Source: UBA2108 sp002713215
GTDB taxonomy: Bacteria; Bacteroidota; Bacteroidia; Flavobacteriales_G; Salibacteraceae
Direction of reading: 5' to 3'
DNA: 64,000 bases
NCBI GenBank assembly: GCA_937891015.1
Contig: CALAPY010000073.1
Span: 1-64,000 of the forward strand
Position numbers and translations under genes: made by a program. Within the stretch, counting starts at the first letter, position 1. Each line of letters opens with the position of its first letter. The notes under the pieces were generated by a model that made no database searches, was not told the DNA's origin, and worked only from the letters and a program-made list of their open reading frames with translations. Below, piece after piece: positions 7,084 to 15,610 of the stretch.

Positions 7084-7695
7084 TTAATTCATTGAAGGGT
7101 CTTCGGGGAAATTGGACAATATTTTGAATTTGTCACCCAACTTTTTTAGTTTACTGTTCCAAAGCGTTTTACCGGTCTGAAGCATTACTTCTTTTGTCGT
7201 TATTTCTGCAACAATCCAACTGCGTTCGCTCAGCTCAAAATTTAACTGGTCTTTTTCCCAACCCGAATATCCAACAAAGAAAATTACCTCGTCTCGTTTA
7301 ATCCGTTCATCGGAGACCGCAGCTTTCAGTTCATCAAAATTACCGCCCCAGTATAGCCCATCCAGTATTTCTTCTCCTCCAGAGATAATGTCGTTTCGGG
7401 TATGAATAAAGAACAGGCTTTCGTTACCGACCGGTCCACCTAAAAATACGTTGGTCTTAAATTTAGGAAAGTCTTCAACCACTTCTGTAATTGAGTATTT
7501 TGATTGATCATTTAGGATAAAACCAAGGCTTCCCTCATCGTTGTGTTTTACCATAAGTACAACCGTTCTCGAAAAATTCGGATCCATTAAAAACGGATCA
7601 GAAATTAGGACATTTCCAGTTTTAACGGTTTTCGATCCATAATTAAGTCCGCTAAAAAACTCATCAAATGCTTTTTGCTTTCCTTTATCAGCCAT
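7084..7695 (-). CDS. YqgE/AlgH family protein
   Basis: A cytoplasmic protein of 203 residues from the UPF0301 (YqgE/AlgH) family. The diagnostic block GNVLISDPFLMDPNFSRTVV with NDEGSLGFILN, then FLGGPVG and FFVGYSGWEKDQL, are all present. AlgH was described genetically as an alginate regulator in Pseudomonas, but the molecular function of the family is unresolved. The gene is downstream of miaE by 24 nt on the same strand and likely cotranscribed. Confidence 0.92.
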   Translation of the reverse strand: MADKGKQKAFDEFFSGLNYGSKTVKTGNVLISDPFLMDPNFSRTVVLMVKHNDEGSLGFILNDQSKYSITEVVEDFPKFKTNVFLGGPVGNESLFFIHTRNDIISGGEEILDGLYWGGNFDELKAAVSDERIKRDEVIFFVGYSGWEKDQLNFELSERSWIVAEITTKEVMLQTGKTLWNSKLKKLGDKFKILSNFPEDPSMN

Positions 7696-7719
7696 GCGTC
7701 AAAATTATATGATTGTTAC

Positions 7720-8304
7720 TTAATGAAGTGCAGCTCGGAATGGTAAAGATTTACAAATAATTGCCTCCTCATCAAGAAAGTAATTCAATCGTTGGTGGAT
7801 GGTTTCTCTTGGCCAGTAGGATAGTGCCAGCCTTAAAAAAACGTCGCTGTGTTTGAATTCGGATTTCCAGAGCATGTCATAAAATTTTTTCAGATCGACA
7901 TCTTCAATGTTTTCAGCAACCATTCTAAACCGTTCAGCTCCTCTTGCCTCAACAATAGAGGCCACAACCATTCTATCCAGCAAGCGCTCATTCAACCCAG
8001 AACGACATTTTTTTATAAGTTGAGCTATATAGTTGTCCGACTCCAATTGTTTTGGGAGGGCAATTCCTTTGGAGTCCATTACCTCGTAAACCAGTTTAAA
8101 GTGAACCAATTCTTCCAGTGCAATTTCAATTAATTCCGGAATCATTTCCACGCGATCAGGGCATTTGGCAATAAAACTCATGGCCATTGACGAAGCTTTT
8201 CGCTCGCAATCTGCATGATCTTGTAAAAATGAAGGAAGATCAGCTAAAACAGCATCAACCCATTCTTGCGGTGTTTTCCATCTCAATTCAACTTCGAATT
8301 CCAT
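7720..8304 (-). CDS. miaE: tRNA-(ms2io6A)-hydroxylase MiaE
   Basis: A diiron monooxygenase that hydroxylates the isopentenyl side chain of ms2i6A at tRNA position 37. The four-helix diiron ligands are visible as DHADCERKA, then EEL-x-H in LEELVHFKLVYEVM, and E-x6-R with EARGAERFRM and EFKHSDVF. The start at 8304 (MEFEVELRW, 194 residues) is preferred to the ATG at 8334 because it gives the usual MiaE length, and a -7-like CAAATTTG at 8332-8339 would place the mRNA start downstream of 8334. Divergent from pepD, with yqgE behind it. Confidence 0.92.
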   Translation of the reverse strand: MEFEVELRWKTPQEWVDAVLADLPSFLQDHADCERKASSMAMSFIAKCPDRVEMIPELIEIALEELVHFKLVYEVMDSKGIALPKQLESDNYIAQLIKKCRSGLNERLLDRMVVASIVEARGAERFRMVAENIEDVDLKKFYDMLWKSEFKHSDVFLRLALSYWPRETIHQRLNYFLDEEAIICKSLPFRAALH

Positions 8305-8341
8305 ATTACAATTTAGTCTGTTTTCGGCCTTCAAATTTGGA

Positions 8342-8349
8342 TATATTTG
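8342..8349 (+). promoter_or_regulatory. -7 element of pepD
   Basis: TATATTTG matches TAnnTTTG and lies 27 nt before the pepD ATG. The intergenic region is shared with the divergent miaE promoter. Confidence 0.45.
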
Positions 8350-8376
8350 GGCAAATTTTTAAAAGAAATTTAAGCA

Positions 8377-9840
8377 ATGAGTGCAGAAGTAAGAAATTTA
8401 GAACCCAAGGTAATTTGGAATCATTTTGCTGATTTAAATGAAGTACCCCGGGGATCTAAAAAAGAAGAGAGGGTTCAACAGTTTATGATGGACTTTGGAA
8501 ATAAATTGGGACTGGAAACCATTAAGGATGAAATTGGCAACGTATTGATCAAAAAGCCTGCTACTCCTGGTATGGAAAACAAAAAGGGTGTTGTGCTTCA
8601 AGGTCACTTAGACATGGTTCATCAAAAGAATGGAGCTACCCAATTTGATTTTGATACGGAAGGCATTAAAATGTATATCGATGGCGATTGGGTAAAGGCC
8701 GATGGGACGACCCTGGGTGCTGATAATGGTTTGGGAGTTGCAGCAGCAATGGCTGTACTATCAAGCGATAATTTAGAGCATGGACCTATTGAAGCTCTCT
8801 TTACTGCAGATGAAGAAACCGGAATGACTGGTGCCAACAATTTGGAGCCTGGTTGGTTAAAAGGAGACATATTGTTAAATATGGATACTGAGGACGAAGG
8901 AGAACTTTGCATTGGTTGTGCAGGAGGAATTGATACCTCAGCCAATTATAATTACAGCGAAGAGCCTATTCCAGAGAACTACATTACTTGTTCACTAAAC
9001 ATCAAAGGATTATTTGGTGGTCATTCGGGGTGTGATATTCACTTGCAAAAAGGAAACAGCAATAAGTTGCTATCCCGATTTTTGGTATTGGCAAACGAAA
9101 ATTTTGATATTAGACTTATCAGTTTTAATGGAGGTAGTCTAAGAAATGCTATTCCTAGAGAAGTAGTAAGCCTGGTCTCTGTTGATGAAGCTAATTATTC
9201 TGCTTTGGAAGCCTTGGTATCAGAATTTGAGGGTGTAATTAAGGGAGAGTTTAAAAACACGGATCCGGATTTATATATAGAGTTTTCCAGGTCAGAGAGC
9301 GCTGGTAAGCATGTAACCAAAGAGGATAACATGAAGATGATAAATGCTCTTAATGCAGCTCCCAATGGTGTTTATCGTATGAGTTCTGATTTTGACGGAT
9401 TGGTTGAAACATCTACTAACCTTTCAAGGGTTCAAATAGAGAATGGACGTATGACCGTAGATTTTCTTACCAGAAGTTCCATTGAAGAGCCTAAGATAGA
9501 TTTGAAAAATCAGATTGACTCTCTGTTTAAATTAATTGGAGCAGAAGTTACTCATGGTGGAAGTTACCCGGGTTGGACCCCAAATCCTGATTCGGACATA
9601 TTAAAAACGATGCGGGTTATACATGAAGAGTTCTTTGGTGAAAAGCCTGAGGTAAGTGCCATTCACGCCGGATTGGAGTGTGGGATTATTGCACGTACGC
9701 AACCTCAATTGGATATGATTTCATTTGGTCCTACAATAAAAAATGCTCATTCGCCAGATGAGATGGCTAATATTCCTACCACGGAAAGGTTTTGGGGATA
9801 TTTACAGAAAATATTAAAGGATATACCGAACAAAAACTAG
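8377..9840 (+). CDS. pepD: Aminoacyl-histidine dipeptidase (PepD, M20)
   Basis: A cytosolic di-zinc exopeptidase that cleaves Xaa-His and other dipeptides. The 487-residue protein has the M20C layout. The first metal motif GHLDMVHQKN and the bridging Asp in DGTTLGADNGLGVAA come first. The catalytic and metal glutamates follow in LFTADEETGMTGA. The dimerisation domain contains GLFGGHSGCDIH, and the C-terminal metal histidine is in GPTIKNAHSPDE. This is a complete, normal-length enzyme. It is monocistronic: divergent from miaE and followed by a strong terminator. Confidence 0.95.
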   Translation: MSAEVRNLEPKVIWNHFADLNEVPRGSKKEERVQQFMMDFGNKLGLETIKDEIGNVLIKKPATPGMENKKGVVLQGHLDMVHQKNGATQFDFDTEGIKMYIDGDWVKADGTTLGADNGLGVAAAMAVLSSDNLEHGPIEALFTADEETGMTGANNLEPGWLKGDILLNMDTEDEGELCIGCAGGIDTSANYNYSEEPIPENYITCSLNIKGLFGGHSGCDIHLQKGNSNKLLSRFLVLANENFDIRLISFNGGSLRNAIPREVVSLVSVDEANYSALEALVSEFEGVIKGEFKNTDPDLYIEFSRSESAGKHVTKEDNMKMINALNAAPNGVYRMSSDFDGLVETSTNLSRVQIENGRMTVDFLTRSSIEEPKIDLKNQIDSLFKLIGAEVTHGGSYPGWTPNPDSDILKTMRVIHEEFFGEKPEVSAIHAGLECGIIARTQPQLDMISFGPTIKNAHSPDEMANIPTTERFWGYLQKILKDIPNKN

Positions 9841-9862
9841 TTCGGAATTAATGCTAAAGTAA

Positions 9863-9897
9863 GAAGGCGTTGGGATATCCCAACGCCTTCTTTGTTG
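9863..9897 (+). terminator. Rho-independent terminator of pepD
   Basis: A perfect 28-bp palindrome at 9863-9890 (arm GAAGGCGTTGGGAT) is followed by TTTGTTG. It lies 22 nt after the pepD stop. The T-tract runs directly into the terminal repeat of the adjacent mobile element, which may have inserted beside the terminator. Confidence 0.85.
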
Positions 9898-10115
9898 TAG
9901 GATAGTGAGGAATGTGTTCCAAAGTATGGCACGAATAGATTTGAGGATAAAAAAGCCCTTTTTATAAAGATAACGTGCGATGTACACAAAGTAGTCCAGT
10001 TTCCGTTATTCCGTAAATAAGGTTAGCTACTTCTCGATTATCATCGGAAGGACCATCTAATCTTACGGAATGACGAACAGCTTAACGAAATCGAATAGTT
10101 CCACTGTTCTACAAC
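9893..10115. mobile_element. MITE-like element with a different interior (type 2)
   Basis: About 223 bp bounded by TGTTGTAG-type terminal inverted repeats (9894-9911, with the complement near 10098-10115) like those of the cloverleaf repeats, but the interior is different. It holds ATTCCGTAA (10008-10016) and TTACGGAATGACG (10063-10075), an inverted pair that also occurs in the composite block at 55325-55444. No coding potential is seen. It sits 18 bp before the type 1 copy at 10134. Confidence 0.6.
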
Positions 10116-10133
10116 AGAGCATAAAAAAACATG

Positions 10134-10298
10134 GTGTTGTAGAATGATGAGTGTTAATAATACTACCATATAAAAAGACACGTCATTCCTGCGAAAGCAG
10201 GAATCTAGATATAGAGACTAGATTAGTTTCACTGAGCTCCTTCGTCGGTTCCTTGTCAAGCAAGGAATGACGATAATTCCCTCACTATTCTAAAACAC
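10134..10298. mobile_element. MITE-like repeat, copy 2
   Basis: A second copy of the cloverleaf-type element, about 165 bp. The left end is GTGTTGTAGAATGATGAG and the right end is the complement of GTGTTTTAGAATAGTGAG. The inner arms CGTCATTCCT (10181-10190) and AGGAATGACG (10263-10272) are a perfect 10-bp pair enclosing the same three hairpins as copy 1: ATTCCTGC/GCAGGAAT with a GAAA loop at 10185-10204, AATCTAG/CTAGATT, and TTCCTTG/CAAGGAA. The interior is nearly identical to copy 1, whereas the flanking 40 nt between terminal repeat and inner arm have diverged. Confidence 0.75.
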
Positions 10299-10306
10299 TG
10301 CATAAA

Positions 10307-10339
10307 AAAAGACCCTTTGGAATATCCAAAAGGTCTTTT
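10307..10339 (-). terminator. Rho-independent terminator of the antiporter gene
   Basis: Arms 10307-10320 and 10326-10339 pair with one mismatch around a 5-nt loop, and a T-run follows on the minus strand. It lies 24 nt after the stop codon of the antiporter gene. Confidence 0.8.
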
Positions 10340-10362
10340 GCAATTTTAAAATTATCCTGGGA

Positions 10363-11901
10363 TTACAAATATCTTTTTACCAGTTTTTCAATGGTCATTC
10401 CCTGAATCAAAATGGAGAATACAACCACACAATAGGTCATAGTTACAATCAGGTACTTGATTTCAGTGCCAATTTGATCAGCTGAGAGTGATAGTGCTAA
10501 GGCAATTGAAATTCCTCCACGAAGACCACCCCAGGTAAGAATGGGTATTGTACCCTTTGCCGACTTTTTGAAAAAATCAAGAATTGTAACCGGAACTGCC
10601 ACCCCAATAAATCTTCCGGCAAGAATTATGAATATTCCAATTAGTCCTATTTGAAGGAATGCAGCGCTACTTTCTTCCACGATAATCAACATTTCCAGGC
10701 CAATGAGGATGAACAGTATGGCGTTCATAGCCTCGTCAACCAGGTGCCAGAATTTCATAACATATTCCCCGGCAATACCTTCAATTTCATTTCCATCTTC
10801 ATCCAGCTCTCCGGCTGTAGAGTTTCCTCGACCTACAATTAATCCCATTACCACCATAGCAAGGGGAGCAGAGAAATGTAAAAAGACAGCTAACTGCGTG
10901 CCCACCAACACCAGTGATAGCGTAGTAAGCACTTCAAGTTCCTCATGTGCATTGTCGATAATAACCAATAGCCAGTATCCTAAAGCTCCAAAAGCAAACC
11001 CTAGTATTACACCACCAAATACTTCTTGTCCGAACAACATGGCTACGCTACTGGCTGTCATTTCTCCACCACCATGGCCATGACCACCTCCGGTAGCAAT
11101 TGCAAGAATGGTAAGAAACACCACAACACCAATTCCATCGTTAAAAAGCGACTCACCTTCAATCTTAATCTGTAGGTTCTTCGAAATGTTAGTAGTCTTT
11201 AATATAGCGAGTACTGCAATTGGGTCGGTGGGTGATATAAGGGCTCCAAACAAAAGGCAATAGATAAATGATACTTCATACCCGAGGTCAAATAAACCCA
11301 GGAAGTAATAAATTGCCGTACCAATTAAGAAGGTTGACATTAAAGTACCTACTATGGCAAGTACTGCAACCGATGCTGCCTCTTCTCTTAATTTGTCAAT
11401 ATCAACATGCAGGGCACCTGCATAGAGTAAAAAGCTCAACATTATGTTCAGCAACACCTTTGTAAAATCAACCTCCCTCATTATGTCTTCAGCCGCCTGT
11501 CGAATAGGGGGGAAGACAAAGCCTATGCCCACGATTACCAAACTAAGCACCAGAGCCTGAATCATAAGTCCAATGGTACCTGGTAGCTTAATGTAATGAA
11601 TATTAATAAACATAAAGATCGCGGCAAGCATAACCAGCAGTGCCAGTAAGTCCAATGTGCTCATACCTCCCTCTCCATGACCATGACCATGTCCATGTTC
11701 TGCGTTCTCCTCTTCTACATTGTCAGAAACTTCTTCCGCCTGAATGGTTTCGTCAGCTTGTAGATTGTTGTTGGTAAAGACTGATATTTCATCCTGAAAT
11801 AGTATTTTAAGGGATGAAGATTCAATTGTACCAGCATACGAGTATGAGGTGAAAAGTAAACCAACGATAGAGGTTAAAATGATTTTTGTAAATCTTTCCA
11901 T
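10363..11901 (-). CDS. CPA1 family Na+/H+ antiporter (NhaP-like)
   Basis: An inner-membrane cation/proton antiporter of 512 residues. Twelve or so membrane segments follow an exported-looking N-terminus (MERFTKIILTSIVGLLFTSYSYA). The transport site is seen as GALISPTDPIAVLAILK and GESLFNDGIGVVVF, the CPA1 SPTDP and FNDG motifs, and GLRGGISIALALSL near the C-terminus. Two His-rich stretches stand out: HGHGHGHGEGG before the first core helix and GGGHGHGGGE in a loop. The start at 11901 is chosen because a -7 element TATTTTTG (11950-11957, minus) would place transcription start downstream of the alternative ATG at 11952. Confidence 0.9.
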   Translation of the reverse strand: MERFTKIILTSIVGLLFTSYSYAGTIESSSLKILFQDEISVFTNNNLQADETIQAEEVSDNVEEENAEHGHGHGHGEGGMSTLDLLALLVMLAAIFMFINIHYIKLPGTIGLMIQALVLSLVIVGIGFVFPPIRQAAEDIMREVDFTKVLLNIMLSFLLYAGALHVDIDKLREEAASVAVLAIVGTLMSTFLIGTAIYYFLGLFDLGYEVSFIYCLLFGALISPTDPIAVLAILKTTNISKNLQIKIEGESLFNDGIGVVVFLTILAIATGGGHGHGGGEMTASSVAMLFGQEVFGGVILGFAFGALGYWLLVIIDNAHEELEVLTTLSLVLVGTQLAVFLHFSAPLAMVVMGLIVGRGNSTAGELDEDGNEIEGIAGEYVMKFWHLVDEAMNAILFILIGLEMLIIVEESSAAFLQIGLIGIFIILAGRFIGVAVPVTILDFFKKSAKGTIPILTWGGLRGGISIALALSLSADQIGTEIKYLIVTMTYCVVVFSILIQGMTIEKLVKRYL

Positions 11902-11949
11902 ATGAGACTTATTAATTGTGAGATTAATTAAATTTTGAGTGTGTGAGAC

Positions 11950-11957
11950 CAAAAATA
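11950..11957 (-). promoter_or_regulatory. -7 element of the antiporter gene
   Basis: TATTTTTG on the minus strand fits TAnnTTTG. It overlaps the upstream in-frame ATG (11952), which therefore cannot be the start for a transcript made from this promoter. Confidence 0.45.
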
Positions 11958-12139
11958 TAAAACTTTGTTATAATTCCTAAATTGTATAAAATCATTTAAA
12001 TTAAAGCAAATCAGTGAGTTACGGAATATTATAAAGAAAGGTGAAACGTTCATTATTTTTTATTAGCCGTAGTTATGTGTTCTAAATCTTTACTACTTTA
12101 GTTACCTTCGAATTTGTGATTAAATCATACAATATTGAC

Positions 12140-12676
12140 ATGACTAAGTTTTCGTTGTTCTTATTTTTAGCTTTCTTAATTGCCACCCCGATACATTCCC
12201 ATGCACAAAAAAAAGACAAGAAAAGTTCTAAGTCTGGAAAAAATGGAGAAGCACCTTCTCTGGAGATAAAGGACGCATGTAAAAGGGCAGAGTCGGTGGT
12301 GAAAATTAAAGCTGATATGACTCCATTCCGGTTTGATAAGATAACAACAACTAAAATTCAATATAAACCCTATGATAAGGTTTGGACCGTGGTAATTCCC
12401 TTGTATCATTCTACGAATTATAAGTTCATTGTAAATTCGGAGGGTATGCCGACCAATGTTGAAATAAAAATTACAGATAAGCCTTTAAAGATGAGCACTG
12501 CTAAGGTACTTCACGAATCTTCTGATAAGCACTTTACTTATGAAGTTCCAGAGGGATTTGAGGGTACTAGAATATATGTTTCTATTAGGGTTCCTGCAGA
12601 TCAGGAGTACAACAATCGTGTTAGAAATAAGGGATGTATTATAATGGGTTCAGGATATCATAATTTAGAATTTTAA
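12140..12676 (+). CDS. Secreted protein A1 of the A-B-A-B-A cluster, unknown function
   Basis: I do not recognise the family. From the ATG at 12140 the 178-residue protein has a signal peptide (MTKFSLFLFLAFLIATPIHSHA), then a Lys/Ser-rich linker and a domain of about 130 residues. It is paralogous to the proteins at 13676 and 15060. All three share a Cys near the start of the domain (DACKRA here), a VVIPLYHSTNYKFIVNSEG segment (PL-[YF]-x-[DS]-A/T-x-Y-[KR]-x-[VI]-x-N), a DKP motif, and KGC followed by a G-[YF] end. The two conserved cysteines could form a disulfide. The strand-rich pattern suggests a beta-sandwich; this is inference. First gene of the putative operon. Confidence 0.7.
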   Translation: MTKFSLFLFLAFLIATPIHSHAQKKDKKSSKSGKNGEAPSLEIKDACKRAESVVKIKADMTPFRFDKITTTKIQYKPYDKVWTVVIPLYHSTNYKFIVNSEGMPTNVEIKITDKPLKMSTAKVLHESSDKHFTYEVPEGFEGTRIYVSIRVPADQEYNNRVRNKGCIIMGSGYHNLEF

Positions 12677-12747
12677 AAAGCGAATCTGATATTTTGTCGT
12701 CTACATAAATTTATATATTCGCAAACGTGTATAGCAAAAAGTAAAAA

Positions 12748-13626
12748 ATGATAAGGAAAAGCATTGTTTTATTGAGTATAGCCCTGGGAATAATTACGTT
12801 ATGGAGCTGCGGAAGTGAAGCGGGTACAGAACAACAATCTGTAGAAGATAACCAGGAGGCTGTTGTTGAAGAGGTACAAGTTGAGACCGAGGATACTGAA
12901 GAGGCAGATTTCATTATTCCTTCAGCACTTCAGATTCATACTATTTTCAAGAGCTCAGGTTTAAAGTATATAGATGGAATAACCAATGCACCGGATAATA
13001 CTTCCAAGTATTTATCAAAATTTGAAAAACTTCTCAATTTTGGGGTTTACTCTGCTGATATGTTTTACTGTGTATTGAATGATCAAACGCAGTTGTCCAC
13101 GCAATACTTGAAAAGCATTAGAACACTTTCTGATGAAACGGGAATGTCTGGTATTTTTAATTCGGCACCGATTTTGGAAAGGTTTGAGGCGAATATCGGA
13201 AACAAAGATTCCGTAATCTCAATCATGTTAGAATTCCAGGAAAAAACAGATGTTCTAATCGCTGAAAACAACGAAGAGCATACAGCAATGGTCATTTTTA
13301 CCGGAGCGTGGTTAGAAGGAATGTACATTGGATTGGATGCTGCCAGAAATAGCGATAATGAAATGCTCCGCGAGCGACTTATAGAGCAAATGACCATTTT
13401 ACCTAACTTGATCAAGGGATTGGATATCCAACCCAATAAAAATGATCAAACAAAGGACTTACAGGCAAAAATTGTTGCCCTGTCTGATTATTTTGGAAGT
13501 ATAGAAGGACTTAAAGGCGAAGACGAATACTCGTATGACGTATCTGTTTTGGAAACAAGTCATTTTCAGGAATTCTACAAGCAGGTAAGCGCAATGCGCA
13601 ACGAGATTACAAAATCCAAAGTTTAG
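12748..13626 (+). CDS. Lipoprotein B1 of the A-B-A-B-A cluster, unknown function
   Basis: A 292-residue lipoprotein of no family I recognise. The signal peptide ends in TLWSC (lipobox), followed by a Glu-rich acidic linker of about 35 residues and then a mostly helical domain. It is paralogous to the protein at 14171: both share IPSALQI-type starts (x-PSALQIxxIFxxSGLKY), KxLNFGVYSAD, a FxxNxGNxDS segment, and GAWxEGMYxGL. The strongly conserved GAW-EGMY motif is a candidate functional or binding site. It lies 71 nt after A1 and 49 nt before A2. A weak promoter-like TTG-N17-TATATTCG precedes it. Confidence 0.7.
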   Translation: MIRKSIVLLSIALGIITLWSCGSEAGTEQQSVEDNQEAVVEEVQVETEDTEEADFIIPSALQIHTIFKSSGLKYIDGITNAPDNTSKYLSKFEKLLNFGVYSADMFYCVLNDQTQLSTQYLKSIRTLSDETGMSGIFNSAPILERFEANIGNKDSVISIMLEFQEKTDVLIAENNEEHTAMVIFTGAWLEGMYIGLDAARNSDNEMLRERLIEQMTILPNLIKGLDIQPNKNDQTKDLQAKIVALSDYFGSIEGLKGEDEYSYDVSVLETSHFQEFYKQVSAMRNEITKSKV

Positions 13627-13675
13627 ACTGAATATGGAGAAGGTTGTAGATTCATTAAACGAAAGATTGAATAAA

Positions 13676-14149
13676 ATGAAAAATATCATTGTTGCGGTTT
13701 TGTTGGTACTTGGATGTTTAACTGGTTATTCTCAAACAGTAAAGAATTCATGTAATTGGAATGAAACTGTGAAGAAAAAATGTAAGAATGATTTAAAACC
13801 ATTTCATTACTATGCTTTTAAAATCACTAAGATTACGTTTAGTGGATCGAGCCAGTTTAAGGAAGTTGAGGTTCCGTTATTTCACGATGCCGAATATCGA
13901 TTTGTGTTTAATACAGAAGGGCTTCACCAGAATGTAAAGATTGAGATTTACGATAAGCCGGCCAGTTATGAGAACAGAACCAAGATTTATTCTGGAACTT
14001 CATCAGAGCGACATTTTGTATTTGATCCTCCCAAAAGTTCAACGCACAATAGAATATATATAGATTACATTATTCCGGCCAATAGCAGTGCAAAAGCTGG
14101 AGTTGTTGATAAAGGCTGTGTTATTTTTTATTCTGGATTTAAACACTAA
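13676..14149 (+). CDS. Secreted protein A2 of the A-B-A-B-A cluster, unknown function
   Basis: A 157-residue paralogue of A1 and A3. The ATG at 13676 gives a clean signal peptide, MKNIIVAVLLVLGCLTGYSQ; the upstream ATG at 13634 would bury it behind a charged stretch. The mature protein begins with a Cys pair (NSCNW, KKKCKND). It then has VEVPLFHDAEYRFVFNTEG, YDKP, and ends KGCVIFYSGFKH, aligning along its length with A1 and A3 at moderate identity. It sits 49 nt after B1 and 21 nt before B2. No function is known to me. Confidence 0.7.
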   Translation: MKNIIVAVLLVLGCLTGYSQTVKNSCNWNETVKKKCKNDLKPFHYYAFKITKITFSGSSQFKEVEVPLFHDAEYRFVFNTEGLHQNVKIEIYDKPASYENRTKIYSGTSSERHFVFDPPKSSTHNRIYIDYIIPANSSAKAGVVDKGCVIFYSGFKH

Positions 14150-14170
14150 CCGGATATACTATAGTAGAAT

Positions 14171-15052
14171 ATGAAAAAGATTATTGCATCAGGATTAATA
14201 TTATCTTCAATCGCATTTTTTGCGGCTTGTGATTCGGGTAGTGAAGATGGAAGTGTAGAAAGAAACTCAGCTGAGGAAGCTCAGGAGGAAATGTTAGATG
14301 AAATGGCCGAAGAAGGTGAAGGCGATGTAGTTGAATCGTTTTACCTGCCATCAGCTTTACAAATTGGCTCTATTTTCCAAAAGTCAGGATTGAAGTATTT
14401 GCCAAACCTGACTAATTCGGTCGATAATCTGAATAAATACGAGACAAAGTCTTCTAAGATTTTGAACTTCGGTGTTTATTCAGCTGATTTGGCTTACATC
14501 GTGTTAAACGGCCAAAGTCAGGATGCAACCAACTACTTAAAAGTTGTTTCTGACCTTTCCAATGAAATCGGATTCGGATCTGTTTTTGAATCAAAGGATT
14601 TAATGAGTCGTTTTGAGTCCAATTTGGGAAATAGAGATTCAATCATTAATGTCATGATCGATATTCAGGCTCGTACGGACATGTTTGTTGATGACAACAA
14701 CCTGCAGGATGTAACCTATATCATTTTTGCCGGTGCCTGGGTTGAAGGTATGTATTTGGGAGTTGAGGCCAGTGACAACGAATCGAGACACGCTTTGAGT
14801 GGAAGGTTGGTTGAGCAAATGACCATCTTGGATAACCTGGTAAAAGCTTTGAAGTCGAATAAAAATCAGACGGAAGAAGTTGCTGAGTTGACTAAAAAAC
14901 TTTCGGAGTTAGAAAAATTCTTTTATAAGCTGGAAGAGAATAAAAACTCTCAGAACATCAAATCGTTCAAAGATTATAAGATTTCTCAAGAGCATTTAGA
15001 TGAATTGTCAAAAACAATTCTTGAATTAAGAGCAAGCATTGTAAATGGATAA
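14171..15052 (+). CDS. Lipoprotein B2 of the A-B-A-B-A cluster, unknown function
   Basis: A 293-residue paralogue of B1. The signal peptide MKKIIASGLILSSIAFFAAC ends in a lipobox. A Glu/Asp-rich linker follows (about 21-55), then the conserved domain with LPSALQIGSIFQKSGLKYL, KILNFGVYSAD, ESNLGNRDS and GAWVEGMYLGVEAS. The C-terminal part is predicted helical. The surface-exposed acidic linker directly after the lipid Cys resembles the lipoprotein export signal described in Bacteroidota, which would place the protein on the outer face of the outer membrane; this is inference. Its end overlaps an in-frame ATG for A3. Confidence 0.7.
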   Translation: MKKIIASGLILSSIAFFAACDSGSEDGSVERNSAEEAQEEMLDEMAEEGEGDVVESFYLPSALQIGSIFQKSGLKYLPNLTNSVDNLNKYETKSSKILNFGVYSADLAYIVLNGQSQDATNYLKVVSDLSNEIGFGSVFESKDLMSRFESNLGNRDSIINVMIDIQARTDMFVDDNNLQDVTYIIFAGAWVEGMYLGVEASDNESRHALSGRLVEQMTILDNLVKALKSNKNQTEEVAELTKKLSELEKFFYKLEENKNSQNIKSFKDYKISQEHLDELSKTILELRASIVNG

Positions 15053-15059
15053 GAGATTT

Positions 15060-15584
15060 ATGAAAAAGATAACTTTAGCAACACTTTTAATATTTGCTTG
15101 TATTCTAGGAACTCAGGCCCAAAAGACTCAGTCGTATTGCCCTAAGGAAGAAGTTGTAACTAAATGTAGGAAGGCATTGGTACCCTACAAGTACACCAAT
15201 ATGGTTGTTAACCGCATTGTATTTAAGCGGTCAAATTATATTAAAGAAATAAGTATTCCTTTATACTTTGATGCAAATTATCGGTTGGTATTTAATACCG
15301 AATTGCTTCCAAAAGACATTAAAATTAAGATCTACGATAAGCCTCTTACGGAAAAAAAGAGAAACGAATTAGGATCTTTCGAAAGCTCTGAACGACAGTT
15401 CAATTTCGAGCCTGATATGGAGAATAACAAAGGCTTGTATGAGTTATATGTCAACTTTTTGATTCCTGCTTATATCGCGGACGATGGAAGCTCTTTTATC
15501 AAAGGTTGTGTTATTCTTATGACTGGTTATGAGGATCAGGTGTCTGAAGAATTTGGTGATTCCGAAAGTAGTGCCGGAGAATAA
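15060..15584 (+). CDS. Secreted protein A3 of the A-B-A-B-A cluster, unknown function
   Basis: A 174-residue paralogue of A1 and A2. The start at 15060 (MKKITLATLLIFACILGTQAQ) gives a normal signal peptide; the ATG at 15045 overlaps the B2 stop and adds only five residues. The domain shows SYCPKEE and VTKCRKAL cysteines, ISIPLYFDANYRLVFNTE, YDKP and KGCVILMTGYE. Unlike the other two it has a short acidic C-terminal extension. It is the last gene of the run and is followed by a strong terminator 27 nt after its stop. Confidence 0.7.
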   Translation: MKKITLATLLIFACILGTQAQKTQSYCPKEEVVTKCRKALVPYKYTNMVVNRIVFKRSNYIKEISIPLYFDANYRLVFNTELLPKDIKIKIYDKPLTEKKRNELGSFESSERQFNFEPDMENNKGLYELYVNFLIPAYIADDGSSFIKGCVILMTGYEDQVSEEFGDSESSAGE

Positions 15585-15610
15585 CGGATAGAAATTGCTT
15601 AAGATGTTAA

